From: Nitrosopumilales archaeon CG_4_9_14_0_2_um_filter_34_16 | GTDB lineage: Archaea; Thermoproteota; Nitrososphaeria; Nitrososphaerales; Nitrosopumilaceae | Assembly (NCBI GenBank): GCA_002788515.1 | Contig: PFRJ01000004.1 | Location: forward strand, 1-24,802 | DNA: 24,802 nucleotides | Reading direction: 5' to 3' | In this document: positions 7,225-14,670 of the stretch, in pieces | How the letters are laid out: the number at the start of each line of letters is the position of its first letter | Numbering within the stretch: position 1 is the first letter of the stretch | The notes under the pieces: model-generated | What the model saw: only the letters and a program-made list of their open reading frames with translations | Told to the model about the DNA's origin: nothing | Database searches by the model: none | Made by a program: the position numbers and the translations under genes

Positions 7225-7575
7225 ATGGCAACTGAGCAAACACAAAAAATGATCACAGTTACTGCCAAAGCAGCTGAAAAGATCCATGAATTCATGAAAG
7301 AAGAAGCAGAATCTCCTGAATATCTTAGAGTATATGTTCAAGGTGGGGGTTGTTCTGGACTGTCTTATGGAATGGGCTTTGAAAAAGCACCAGAAGAAGA
7401 CGATGTTGTCTTGGAAGAAAATGGTGTCAAGCTTTTAGTTGACAGTTACAGTGTGGATCATCTACAAGGTGCTAACGTGGATTACATTGAGAGCCTAATG
7501 GGTTCTGGATTCAAAATTAACAATCCAAATGTTACAAAGTCCTGTTCATGCGGTCACTCATTTAGTACTGAATAA
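7225..7575 (+). CDS. A-type iron-sulfur cluster carrier (IscA/ErpA/HesB family)
   Basis: The 116-residue protein has the full family signature. It has the N-terminal VTAKAAEKIHEFM helix, C43 in YVQGGGCSGLSYGM, and the C-terminal pair C107 and C109 in KSCSCGHSF. These three cysteines hold a [2Fe-2S] or [4Fe-4S] cluster in A-type carriers, which deliver clusters to apo-enzymes such as dehydratases and ferredoxin-linked proteins in the cytoplasm. Length is usual for the family. It appears to be a single-gene transcript: a TATA-like box lies just upstream, and dnaG behind it has its own promoter after a 152-nt gap. IscA, ErpA and SufA cannot be told apart from sequence alone. Confidence 0.9.
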   Translation: MATEQTQKMITVTAKAAEKIHEFMKEEAESPEYLRVYVQGGGCSGLSYGMGFEKAPEEDDVVLEENGVKLLVDSYSVDHLQGANVDYIESLMGSGFKINNPNVTKSCSCGHSFSTE

Positions 7576-7678
7576 ACAAACATCATTATTTTTCATTTTT
7601 AGATCTCATTAGCGAATGCTGTTAAAGCATATTTTGTGCATATTTGGTAATTTTATTAAAATTATTTTCGATACCCTC

Positions 7679-7686
7679 ATATATCT
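7679..7686 (+). promoter_or_regulatory. TATA-like box for dnaG
   Basis: The sequence atatatct lies about 45 nt before the dnaG ATG. An expected start of transcription about 25 nt downstream would give a leader of roughly 20 nt, long enough to include the Shine-Dalgarno at 7715-7719. This contrasts with the leaderless pattern of several other genes in the window. Confidence 0.45.
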
Positions 7687-7714
7687 AAAGCAGAGACCCA
7701 AATTATGAAAATAC

Positions 7715-7719
7715 AGGAG
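7715..7719 (+). promoter_or_regulatory. Shine-Dalgarno of dnaG
   Basis: AGGAG ends 8 nt before the ATG at 7728. It is one of the few clear ribosome binding sites in the window, and it supports this start over upstream alternatives. Confidence 0.6.
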
Positions 7720-7727
7720 ATGAAGTT

Positions 7728-8873
7728 ATGTCAAATAAATCAGGAATTGTCAAATATCATGTTAAACTTTCCTATGAAGTTGATGGACTCGTTGAAAGAG
7801 CAGATATAATCGGAGCCATCTTTGGCCAAACAGAAGGACTGTTAGGCCCAGAGATGAATCTGAATGAGCTGCAAAGAGTCTCTAAAGTAGGTCGTATTGA
7901 AGTCAATACACGATCCACGTCTAACACCACTGCTGGTGATGCATTAATTCCAATGAGCACCGATATTGATACTTGTGCATTAATTGCTGCTGGAATTGAA
8001 AGCATTGACAAGGTTGGTCCGTTTGACTGTAAATTCCGATTAGAAGCTATTGATGATGTACGTGCTGCAAAGAAAGAAGACATTGTAAGACGTGCAAAAG
8101 AAATCAAACAGAAATGGGCAACTAAAACTGTTAGTGAAGGTGAAAGTATGTTAAATGATGTTCACCAAGGTGATACTGGTAAATTATCAACATACGGTCC
8201 ATCAAAACTCACATGTAGTTCAGGTGTTTTTGATTCTAGCTGGGTAATACTAGTTGAAGGAAGAGCAGATGTTATCAATCTCTTACGAGCTGGCTATGAT
8301 AATGTACTTGCAATAGAAGGTGCGAAAATTGACGAATCAATAAAAGAATTATGTAATTCTAAAGATACTGTAGTTGCATTTCTTGATGGAGATAGATCAG
8401 GTGGTTTTATTCTCAAAGAACTCAAATCTGTTGTTACATTAGATTATGAAATACAAGCAGATACTGGTGTTGAAGTTGAAGAATTAACTCCGCAAAGAAT
8501 TGATGAAATTCTAAGACCCATTGCTGATGAAATTCGAGATGGTAAGCCAAAAGCTGCTCTACAGAGTGACGATGATAAACCTATTGCAGAAGTTGCATCA
8601 AAAGTCTTTCCAAATCTCAACGAAACACTAGAAGCTGTTGCATTAGACGGTGATCAAAACGAAGTTTTCAAAGTTCCAATTAGTGAAGTTGTCAGCAAAC
8701 TTTCCTCGCAATCTGGAATCAAGTATCTTCTGTTAGATGGAATTATCACTCAGAGACTTTTAGAAGGCGCCAAAAATGCTGGAATTGAATATGTAATTGG
8801 ACACAGAGTTGCCAAGCTATCCAACTCTGATGGAATGAAACTAAAAACATTCAGTGATCTGGGCGTATCTTAG
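7728..8873 (+). CDS. dnaG: Archaeal DnaG-like primase (TOPRIM)
   Basis: This 381-residue protein matches archaeal DnaG. It has a conserved N-terminal domain starting GIVKYHVKLSYEVDGLVERADIIGAIFGQTEGLLGP, then a TOPRIM domain from about 170. The TOPRIM acidic residues are E177 (ILVEGRADV) and the D220/D222 pair (VAFLDGDRSGG). Unlike bacterial DnaG, archaeal DnaG lacks the zinc-ribbon and helicase-binding ends. It is known in crenarchaeal relatives as a core component of the RNA-degrading exosome, with some primase activity reported. The length is slightly under the usual 400 or so. A clear Shine-Dalgarno and TATA-like box fix the start. ribK follows 5 nt after the stop, so the two are probably co-transcribed. 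Confidence 0.95.
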   Translation: MSNKSGIVKYHVKLSYEVDGLVERADIIGAIFGQTEGLLGPEMNLNELQRVSKVGRIEVNTRSTSNTTAGDALIPMSTDIDTCALIAAGIESIDKVGPFDCKFRLEAIDDVRAAKKEDIVRRAKEIKQKWATKTVSEGESMLNDVHQGDTGKLSTYGPSKLTCSSGVFDSSWVILVEGRADVINLLRAGYDNVLAIEGAKIDESIKELCNSKDTVVAFLDGDRSGGFILKELKSVVTLDYEIQADTGVEVEELTPQRIDEILRPIADEIRDGKPKAALQSDDDKPIAEVASKVFPNLNETLEAVALDGDQNEVFKVPISEVVSKLSSQSGIKYLLLDGIITQRLLEGAKNAGIEYVIGHRVAKLSNSDGMKLKTFSDLGVS

Positions 8874-8878
8874 AGTGT

Positions 8879-9562
8879 ATGACTGAACTAAAAATTCAGC
8901 ATATCTTAACTCTCTCTTATTTGCTCTCAAAAGGTGCCAAATACAACTATGTTTCAGTTACTACTTCATCCCTTGGAAAAAATATCAAAAAATCGCAACA
9001 AGCAGCATCAAAACATCTTCTTGAATTAGAACAAAATAAATTCATTGATAGAATAATTAGTGGAAGAAATATTTCAGTAAAAATAACGTCAAAAGGATTT
9101 TCTGAAATGGTAAAACTTTCATCAGTATTGCAAAAAAGTTTAGACTCTTCTCCTTCACATGTGGAACTACAAGGTACTGTAGTTTCTGGAATGGGTGAAG
9201 GTGCATATTATATGGGATTAAAGGGATACACAAAACAATTCCAATCCAAAATTGGGTATGTGCCATTTCCCGGAACTCTTAATGTTAGACTAGATGACAA
9301 AATACACCAAGAGTCTATTAAACAATTTGAAACTTTGAATGGTGTCAAAGTTAAGAGTTTCTCTGATGGAAAAAGAACTTATGGATGGGTAAAATGTTTT
9401 AATGCTAAATTAAACAACACGATAAACTGTGAATTAATAATACTTGAGCGCACGCATCATGATGACTCGATTATAGAATTGATCTCTAAATCTTGTCTGA
9501 GAAAATCTGCTAAATTAAAAGACGGAACACAAATTTCAATTAAAATTCCCATTGTCTCTTAA
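8879..9562 (+). CDS. ribK: CTP-dependent riboflavin kinase with N-terminal helix-turn-helix domain
   Basis: The 227-residue protein joins two parts. An N-terminal winged-helix domain (about 1-90; SLGKNIKKSQQAASKHLLELE resembles a MarR-like recognition helix) precedes the archaeal riboflavin kinase domain (about 97-226). The latter shows LQGTVVSGMGEGAYYMGLKGY and the substrate-loop region VPFPGTLNVRL. Archaeal RibK phosphorylates riboflavin to FMN using CTP. The HTH extension is present in a subset of archaeal RibK proteins and suggests autoregulation or regulation of riboflavin genes in response to flavin. It starts 5 nt after dnaG, and its stop overlaps the stop of convergent ribL, the next enzyme of the pathway, by 4 nt. 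Confidence 0.9.
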   Translation: MTELKIQHILTLSYLLSKGAKYNYVSVTTSSLGKNIKKSQQAASKHLLELEQNKFIDRIISGRNISVKITSKGFSEMVKLSSVLQKSLDSSPSHVELQGTVVSGMGEGAYYMGLKGYTKQFQSKIGYVPFPGTLNVRLDDKIHQESIKQFETLNGVKVKSFSDGKRTYGWVKCFNAKLNNTINCELIILERTHHDDSIIELISKSCLRKSAKLKDGTQISIKIPIVS

Positions 9563-10224
9563 ATTCCGTGAATAGATTCACCATATTCTTTTTCAATTTT
9601 AGAACTGGAACTTTCTGGAATTGGTGATTGTAACCGTGCAACTTCTGCATCAAGTTCTATTTTTTTGCATCCGTCCGTAATGAACTTCTCCTGATGAACT
9701 TGATCGTACCCTAGTGCAATAATTTGTGGCCTTACATGACTCACTGTTTTAAAAATGTCATCTTCTTGTCCAATTAAACAAAGATCTACTGTTGATAATG
9801 AGTTCACCAATTCCTGTCTTTGTTCTTGAGTGTGAAGGGGTCTTCGCTTCTTCATTTTTACTGCTGTGTTGTCTGTTGCCACTACTACTACTAGGACGTC
9901 TCCAAGTTTCTTTGCAGCACTTAGTGTATGGATATGACCTGGGTGAATGATGTCAAACACTCCTCCGGCTAAAACTATTCGTAGTGAGCTTCTACCAATC
10001 TCAGTCAGTGTGTTTCTGTCATTATTTACAAGATTTTTTTTGATTAACTCATCAATCTTTGAGTCAATCTCTGCATCTGACAGAACTGTTTTTTCTTTAA
10101 TCAAGTCAAATGCTCTTTTTCTTTCAATTTGACATACGTAAATGGCAGATAGAATTACTTTTTCAATTTTTTTCAATGTTTTTCTATTTTTAGACTCTCT
10201 CTTTAATTCATTGCTAAAAATCAC
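9559..10224 (-). CDS. ribL: FAD synthetase (RibL-type cytidylyltransferase-like) with N-terminal extension
   Basis: The C-terminal part (about residues 81-205) is a nucleotidyltransferase domain. It has RIVLAGGVFDIIHPGHIHTL, containing the HxGH-like motif (H94 and H97), and a later conserved segment around IIALGYDQVHQEKF. It fits archaeal RibL, which adenylates FMN to FAD. The N-terminal 80 residues form a helical, winged-helix-like extension (ERKRAFDLIKEKTVLSDAEI...) absent from minimal RibL proteins of about 150 residues. It is the last gene of the long minus-strand run; its start overlaps the dphB stop (ATGA). It is convergent with ribK, which supplies its FMN substrate, and the two stop codons overlap. 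Glycerol-3-phosphate or pantetheine-type transferases are less likely alternatives. Confidence 0.85.
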   Translation of the reverse strand: MIFSNELKRESKNRKTLKKIEKVILSAIYVCQIERKRAFDLIKEKTVLSDAEIDSKIDELIKKNLVNNDRNTLTEIGRSSLRIVLAGGVFDIIHPGHIHTLSAAKKLGDVLVVVVATDNTAVKMKKRRPLHTQEQRQELVNSLSTVDLCLIGQEDDIFKTVSHVRPQIIALGYDQVHQEKFITDGCKKIELDAEVARLQSPIPESSSSKIEKEYGESIHGI

Positions 10225-11258
10225 ATTTTTGGATCAAGGCCTTTGGCCAATCTCAATGCATCTACAAGGCCGTCAGCATACCCAATACTCAAAATTGCCA
10301 CCTCATCTTGACCGTCTTCTAGAAATTTTTCTGCATCTTGGACATACAACTCTGCGTTTTCTAAAATTCCCTGAAACTCTTTTTGATCTTTGTAGTAAGG
10401 TGTGATTTCCTCCAATGCTTCCCGGACCATCGGAACATATTTTTTCATCATCTGTACTGAAATTTTTTTAGTGTTTTCACTGTTATCATGTGGTTCATCA
10501 ATGCACTGACCAAATATTTTGAGTGCATCTGATTCTGTAAAATGTAATCTGCCTGGTATAATCACAGTGTGTGGCGGTTTACCAAAATCAATTTTCAACA
10601 AGCTAGATATCTTTCCTGAAACTATTTTTTGATCTTTAAATCCGATTCTGGATGCAACTATTGCATATGTTGACATGTTTATCACCTCTCGTTTTTGCCC
10701 TTTTTCTGTTTCTACCAATCTTTCTAATGCCTCTTTAGGATCTAAGAAAAAATCTTTGTCTTGATTGTATTCTAAAAGAAGTACTGTGTGATTCCCCTCA
10801 ATGATATTTTTGTAAATTACATAATATGGTGTAGTTAGTGACTTGATTTCACTCATAATTGTTGCAATTCTTCCAATTTTGTAAAAATGTAATCCACACT
10901 CTCCAATCATTGAAGTAAGAGATGATGATGCATGGATGGAAAATGTCTTTATTTTTTCTTCTATTGCCCTAGTCCTTAGTTCAATATGTGTCGTTGCAAT
11001 GTATGGGTCTCCATAAGCTAGCAGCACCACTTTCTTTTTCTTTGCATTTTTTAGGATCTCTTTGCCGTCTTCAACTAACCATCTCTTTGCAGGTATGAAT
11101 TCCCCTTTTGTAGCGTTCTTGATTTTAGTCAAATCTGATTTTCCAATGGGGCTGGTAAATTGTTCAAGATAAACAATGTCTGCATTTGATAAAACATCCA
11201 ATGCCTCGCTTGGGATTGATTTGAATCCAGAAATTCCTAAACCTACAAACCAGAGCAT
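10221..11258 (-). CDS. dphB: Diphthine synthase fused to a C-terminal DUF357 domain
   Basis: Residues 1 to about 255 are a tetrapyrrole-methylase-fold SAM methyltransferase matching diphthine synthase. It starts MLWFVGLGISG, with YLEQFTSP, VVLLAYGDPYIATTH, a HASSSLTSMIGECGLHFYKIG segment and a PPHTVIIPGRLHF segment near the end of the fold. DphB methylates the modified His of elongation factor 2 on the way to diphthamide. Archaeal DphB usually ends near 250-270 residues. Here about 80 more follow (about 268-345; EALEEITPYYKDQKEF ... VAILSIGYADGLVDALRLA), which look like DUF357, a small archaeal helical domain of unknown role. The ATG overlaps the lysK stop as TAATG, and the stop overlaps ribL as ATGA, so translation is probably coupled across all three. 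Confidence 0.9.
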   Translation of the reverse strand: MLWFVGLGISGFKSIPSEALDVLSNADIVYLEQFTSPIGKSDLTKIKNATKGEFIPAKRWLVEDGKEILKNAKKKKVVLLAYGDPYIATTHIELRTRAIEEKIKTFSIHASSSLTSMIGECGLHFYKIGRIATIMSEIKSLTTPYYVIYKNIIEGNHTVLLLEYNQDKDFFLDPKEALERLVETEKGQKREVINMSTYAIVASRIGFKDQKIVSGKISSLLKIDFGKPPHTVIIPGRLHFTESDALKIFGQCIDEPHDNSENTKKISVQMMKKYVPMVREALEEITPYYKDQKEFQGILENAELYVQDAEKFLEDGQDEVAILSIGYADGLVDALRLAKGLDPKM

Positions 11259-12385
11259 TACTGAATATTTCTGTCGTGTAGTCTCTTTAAATGCTGTAGG
11301 GTTTTTTTGAGAATTTCTATCCCTCTTAGGTATTCGTCAATTGAAACTTTTTCATCAATTGTATGTGCTTCATGAGGATCTCCTGGCCCATATGTGACTA
11401 CAGGAATACTCCATTGATTGCCTAACACATTCATGTCTCCTGTACCTGTTTTTCTGATTAGAGTTGGTCTTGCATGTTCTACTTCCATTATTCCAAGTGT
11501 GAACGCTCTGACCAGCGGTGACGTATGTGATGCCTCAAATGGTTCTGTCTCATCTAGGATTGAATAGAATGCCTCTACATCTCTTTCCTGTGCAATTTCT
11601 TTTACATGTGTTGCAATTTGTTGTTCAATAGTTTTGCAATTCATATCTACTGGAATTCTAATATCAAATGTTGTCTCACAGTCTTTTGGTGTTACATTGT
11701 GACTTGTACCACCTTTAATTTCCGTCATAGTTATGGTGAGTAGCATTCCTCTTGATCTGCCTTCCTGATTTTTTTCTAATCTTTCTTTTAGCTCTTTTAC
11801 AAAAATCATTGATTCTTGAATTGCATTCTTTGAAAGCCACGGTGCACTAGCATGTGAACTATCGTCTACACTAATTTTGAGATTGATTGCCAGTCTTCCT
11901 TTGTATGCAATAGTAACTTGTTTGATTCCGCTTGGTTCTCCAAAAATTGCATAATCAATACCTAATTCTTTCTTGACGAGATTTTTAACTCCTGTGGCAT
12001 TACCTTCTTCATCCACAGCACCTACAAAGTACACTGTTCCATTGTTGTTTTGGATTGATGCTGCAGCAAACAGCATTGCCATTAATGGTGCCTTTGCATC
12101 TGATGCCCCGCGTCCATAAAGCGAGTCTCCTTCTTTTCTAACTTTTACTTTTCCTGGTACCACATCCATGTGTCCGCACAACATAATTTTTGGTGAGCCT
12201 GATCCTTTTCTTGCAATTATATTCCCTACTTCATCAATTTGAATATCCTCAAATCCTAAATCGTCACATTTATCAGCTAAAAACTCTGCCATTGGTTTTT
12301 CACTCAGGGATGGCGTGTAGAGTCTAAGTGACTTTTCAAGCATCTTCACTGCGAATCTTGGTGTTACCGTAAAGTTTGTGTCCAA
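11258..12385 (-). CDS. lysK: LysW-lysine/LysW-ornithine hydrolase (M20 peptidase family)
   Basis: LysK releases lysine or ornithine from the LysW carrier, the final step of the carrier-bound part of both pathways. The 375-residue protein has the M20 di-zinc site: H72 in LCGHMDVVPG, D96 in GRGASDAKAP, the E126-E127 pair (GAVDEEGNATG) and E150 (IFGEPSG). A late His is in GPGDPHEAHTIDE, which fits the C-terminal metal ligand region. Only one copy is present in the window, so it probably serves both branches. It follows lysX by 3 nt and overlaps dphB by 1 nt. Other M20 enzymes such as ArgE or DapE are alternatives, but the neighbours argue strongly for LysK. Confidence 0.92.
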   Translation of the reverse strand: MDTNFTVTPRFAVKMLEKSLRLYTPSLSEKPMAEFLADKCDDLGFEDIQIDEVGNIIARKGSGSPKIMLCGHMDVVPGKVKVRKEGDSLYGRGASDAKAPLMAMLFAAASIQNNNGTVYFVGAVDEEGNATGVKNLVKKELGIDYAIFGEPSGIKQVTIAYKGRLAINLKISVDDSSHASAPWLSKNAIQESMIFVKELKERLEKNQEGRSRGMLLTITMTEIKGGTSHNVTPKDCETTFDIRIPVDMNCKTIEQQIATHVKEIAQERDVEAFYSILDETEPFEASHTSPLVRAFTLGIMEVEHARPTLIRKTGTGDMNVLGNQWSIPVVTYGPGDPHEAHTIDEKVSIDEYLRGIEILKKTLQHLKRLHDRNIQ

Positions 12386-12388
12386 TTC

Positions 12389-13231
12389 TTACTTGTCTAT
12401 CTTCAGTGCATAATCAAGCATTGCGGATGGGATGTCTACTTCACACACTCTAACAGTATTCTTGTATTCTGTTGTGTTGTTGACTTCGTGAACAACTAGT
12501 CCTTTCTCATCGCTTTCCATCAAATCTACACCTACGATATCTCCTTGAACTGCATGTTTTGCCTTTATACACATTTCTTCCATTTCCTGTGTTACCTTGC
12601 AGGGTTCAGCTGTTCCTCCAAGTGCCATGTTTGTCTTCCAATGTTTAGAAACTCTGTAAATTGCTGCAACTATTTTATCTCCAACCATTATGGCTCTGAT
12701 GTCCCTTGGTGGTCTTCTTACAAACTCTTCCAAATAATGAATTTGATAAATTGGATACATGTTTTCTCTGCTTTCAAGAATTCCATCTGCAGAATCTCTG
12801 TCATTTATTTTTGAAATTAATCTTCCCCAACTGCCAACTGTTGGCTTGATAACTTTTGGAAATCCTTGTACTTCTAAAGCTTCCAATGCTGCTTCTTTTG
12901 AAAATGCAACAGTTGCATCCGGTGTAGGTACTCCAAATTTCTTTAGTAACATATGTGTAAATAATTTGTTTCCTGCAAAAATACCTGTGTTGAGACAATT
13001 GATCACTTTCACTCCCAGACCCTCTAATGCTGCAGTTGAATGAAGATTTCTATAGTAACTCACGCATCTTTGAATTACTACTCCGTAATCTTCAGGTTTT
13101 TTTTCTAAATTTAATGCAACCTTCTTACAGTCAACCATCTGTATGTCTATGTTCATTTTTTTACCTGCTTCTAGAAGAGCTTTTTCTTCCCAACGGATGG
13201 TATCGTAAAGAATCGTAACGTCAGGACTCAC
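12389..13231 (-). CDS. lysX: Alpha-aminoadipate-LysW ligase (ATP-grasp)
   Basis: The product is 280 residues of RimK/LysX ATP-grasp fold. LysX joins alpha-aminoadipate to the C-terminal Glu of LysW with ATP. ATP-grasp elements are VIKPTVGSWGRLISKI (about 127-142), RRPPRDIRAIMVGDKI and HEVNNTTEYKN (metal site, about 248-258). Residues 197-201 are HWKTN, which resembles the HW-TN segment I recall from Thermus LysX, whereas the paralogue at 18162 has GGFKTN; this supports the lysine branch here. I chose GTG at 13231, in a 4-nt GTGA overlap with lysW, over an in-frame TTG three codons upstream inside lysW. It is paired with the EDWGQ-type carrier and lies just behind homocitrate synthase. Confidence 0.87.
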   Translation of the reverse strand: MSPDVTILYDTIRWEEKALLEAGKKMNIDIQMVDCKKVALNLEKKPEDYGVVIQRCVSYYRNLHSTAALEGLGVKVINCLNTGIFAGNKLFTHMLLKKFGVPTPDATVAFSKEAALEALEVQGFPKVIKPTVGSWGRLISKINDRDSADGILESRENMYPIYQIHYLEEFVRRPPRDIRAIMVGDKIVAAIYRVSKHWKTNMALGGTAEPCKVTQEMEEMCIKAKHAVQGDIVGVDLMESDEKGLVVHEVNNTTEYKNTVRVCEVDIPSAMLDYALKIDK

Positions 13232-13395
13232 TGTCCCCAATCCTCGCCAACCGTTTGGGCAGGCTTTAATTGGAAACCGTCTGAACTTTTTGTTAATTCA
13301 AAACTTGCGCCACATTCCGGACATGTTACAATTTCTCCCTCAAGTGCATCACTTGGAACAGAAATATCTGCATCACATTCTTCACATTTTGACAT
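13228..13395 (-). CDS. lysW: LysW amino-group carrier protein, lysine-branch copy, C-terminal EDWGQ
   Basis: A 55-residue acidic zinc-ribbon protein starting MSKCEECDADISVP. It has two CxxC pairs (C4/C7 and C25/C28) for zinc, and it ends VGEDWGQ. LysW carries biosynthetic intermediates covalently on the side-chain carboxylate of its C-terminal glutamate in a conserved EDWGE tail. Here the last codon is CAG (Gln) at 13231-13233, immediately before TGA. A single C-to-G change would restore GAG (Glu). Either the sequence carries an error, this copy is altered in function, or the Gln is deamidated. It lies 22 nt after homocitrate synthase and overlaps lysX by 4 nt. It is too short for many ORF callers. 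Confidence 0.9.
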   Translation of the reverse strand: MSKCEECDADISVPSDALEGEIVTCPECGASFELTKSSDGFQLKPAQTVGEDWGQ

Positions 13396-13417
13396 GTTTT
13401 ATCTCAATTACTCCTCT

Positions 13418-14602
13418 CTATTTATCGTTAATTATCTTCTTCTCGAGCCTGTCTTCTAGTGGTATCTCGATGAGATCCCCCATCCTGAGATTCTTCAAAC
13501 CTGCTGCAACTGCCTTTGCGCCTTCATCGTCTTTCTCAAGACCCAATAATGACATCAAATACGCTGCTCCTGTCTTTCCAGCTAGCTCACCAAAGACGAT
13601 CCTTCTTCTGTTTCCAACTGCCCTTGGTGGGATTGGCTCATACGCTGCAGGGTTTCTAAGTATTGCCGCAAGATGAGTTCCTGCCTTGTGTTTGTATGCT
13701 GAACTGCCTACAATTGGTTTAGAGTCATAAGGTGTAATTGATGTGTATTCTTCAATTAATCTGGAAAGATCAAGTAACATATCTAATCTTAAATCATTAG
13801 GTGATTTGTACAGATACGTTAAAGCCACTGCAACTTCTGCAAGAGGCGGAATTCCTGTTCTTTCACCAATACCGTCAATAGTTGTATGAATTTGATCAAC
13901 TCCCGCATCGCATGCTGAAAATGCATTTGCAAGTGCAAAACCAATATCATTATGAACATGTGCGTCTAATGGCACATCCACTACCTCTCTGACTTTTTTC
14001 ACAAAGTTATACATTCCAATTGGACGTAAAATTCCAACTGTGTCTGGAAGGCTTATTCTGTCTACTCCTGCTTCTTCTATTGCTTTACAAACTTTTAATA
14101 AAAATTCAGGCTCTGCCCTACTTCCGTCTTCTACTGTAAATCTGATTTTTAAGCCATGAGATTTTGCATATTCTACAGTTCCCACTGCTCTTTCAAGTGC
14201 TTCTTCTCTTGAAATTCGTAGCTTGTCTTTCAAATGTATGTCTGAAATTCCTAAATATGCTGCACACCATTTTGCATCACAATCCAGTGAAACATCAATG
14301 TCTTCTTTGAGTGCCCGTCCATGTGAAACAATGTCTGCTTTCAATCCTTGTTTAATGATTGTCTTGGTTGCTTCTTTGTGATCCTTTGACACAACTGGTG
14401 ATATTTCTATCTGATCAACTCCGAAATAATCTAACATCCATGCAATCTGGATTCTTTGTTTATTTGTAAACGATACACCTGGATGTTGTTCTCCTTCTCT
14501 CAGAGTACTGTCTAGTATTCTTATCTTCTTTGGCGTTTTGTCATACGCGTTGTAGATGTTTGCATAGTGATTCGGATCTTTCATTACTGATATCGTTGCC
14601 AT
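13418..14602 (-). CDS. Homocitrate synthase (HMGL-like acyltransferase)
   Basis: Homocitrate synthase condenses acetyl-CoA with 2-oxoglutarate, the first step of the alpha-aminoadipate route to lysine. The 394-residue protein has the TIM-barrel signature: D31, R35 and E36 in RILDSTLREGEQHPG; H215 and H217 in LDAHVHNDIGFALAN; and TIDGIGERTGIPPLAE. Presence of lysX and lysW directly downstream makes homocitrate far likelier than isopropylmalate or citramalate. The C-terminus is short and carries no RAM-type regulatory domain. The annotated ATG at 14602 lies only 12 nt from a TATA-like gtttatatc (14611-14619). The in-frame ATG at 14584, giving 388 residues starting MKDPNHY, lies about 31 nt away and is a plausible leaderless start. 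Confidence 0.9.
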   Translation of the reverse strand: MATISVMKDPNHYANIYNAYDKTPKKIRILDSTLREGEQHPGVSFTNKQRIQIAWMLDYFGVDQIEISPVVSKDHKEATKTIIKQGLKADIVSHGRALKEDIDVSLDCDAKWCAAYLGISDIHLKDKLRISREEALERAVGTVEYAKSHGLKIRFTVEDGSRAEPEFLLKVCKAIEEAGVDRISLPDTVGILRPIGMYNFVKKVREVVDVPLDAHVHNDIGFALANAFSACDAGVDQIHTTIDGIGERTGIPPLAEVAVALTYLYKSPNDLRLDMLLDLSRLIEEYTSITPYDSKPIVGSSAYKHKAGTHLAAILRNPAAYEPIPPRAVGNRRRIVFGELAGKTGAAYLMSLLGLEKDDEGAKAVAAGLKNLRMGDLIEIPLEDRLEKKIINDK

Positions 14603-14610
14603 AAATTGAT

Positions 14611-14619
14611 GATATAAAC
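14611..14619 (-). promoter_or_regulatory. TATA-like box upstream of homocitrate synthase
   Basis: On the minus strand this reads gtttatatc. It is about 31 nt from the second in-frame ATG (14584) but only about 12 nt from the first (14602), so it bears on the choice of start. It lies in the 98-nt gap that separates the arginine half of the cluster from the lysine half. Confidence 0.4.
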
Positions 14620-14645
14620 ATATTCGTACTATTCTCGTTGAAAAT

Positions 14646-14670
14646 AACTAATAACGATCCTAAATTAGTT
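14646..14670. promoter_or_regulatory. Inverted repeat upstream of homocitrate synthase, candidate LysM operator
   Basis: AACTAAT (14646-14652) and ATTAGTT (14664-14670) are perfect 7-bp inverted arms separated by 11 nt. They lie between lysM and the homocitrate synthase gene, about 30-50 bp upstream of the TATA-like box. Lrp/AsnC proteins such as LysM bind dyad sites as dimers, and the only such regulator in the window is encoded next door. The operator role is inference. AT-rich DNA yields chance repeats of this size. Confidence 0.35.

Noticed and set aside
7576..7727. Possible small RNA gene in the 152-nt gap before dnaG
   Set aside because: I found no tRNA-like cloverleaf or convincing C/D box pair; the promoter and Shine-Dalgarno of dnaG explain the end of the gap.
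12545..13218. Several open frames on the plus strand opposite lysX
   Set aside because: They are antisense shadows of a clearly conserved ATP-grasp enzyme, with low-complexity Phe/Ser-rich translations.
13229..13240. TTG at 13238-13240 as the lysX start, adding MGT to the N-terminus
   Set aside because: It lies inside lysW, and the GTG at 13231 gives the usual 4-nt GTGA overlap and the expected LysX N-terminus (SPDVTILYDTIR).
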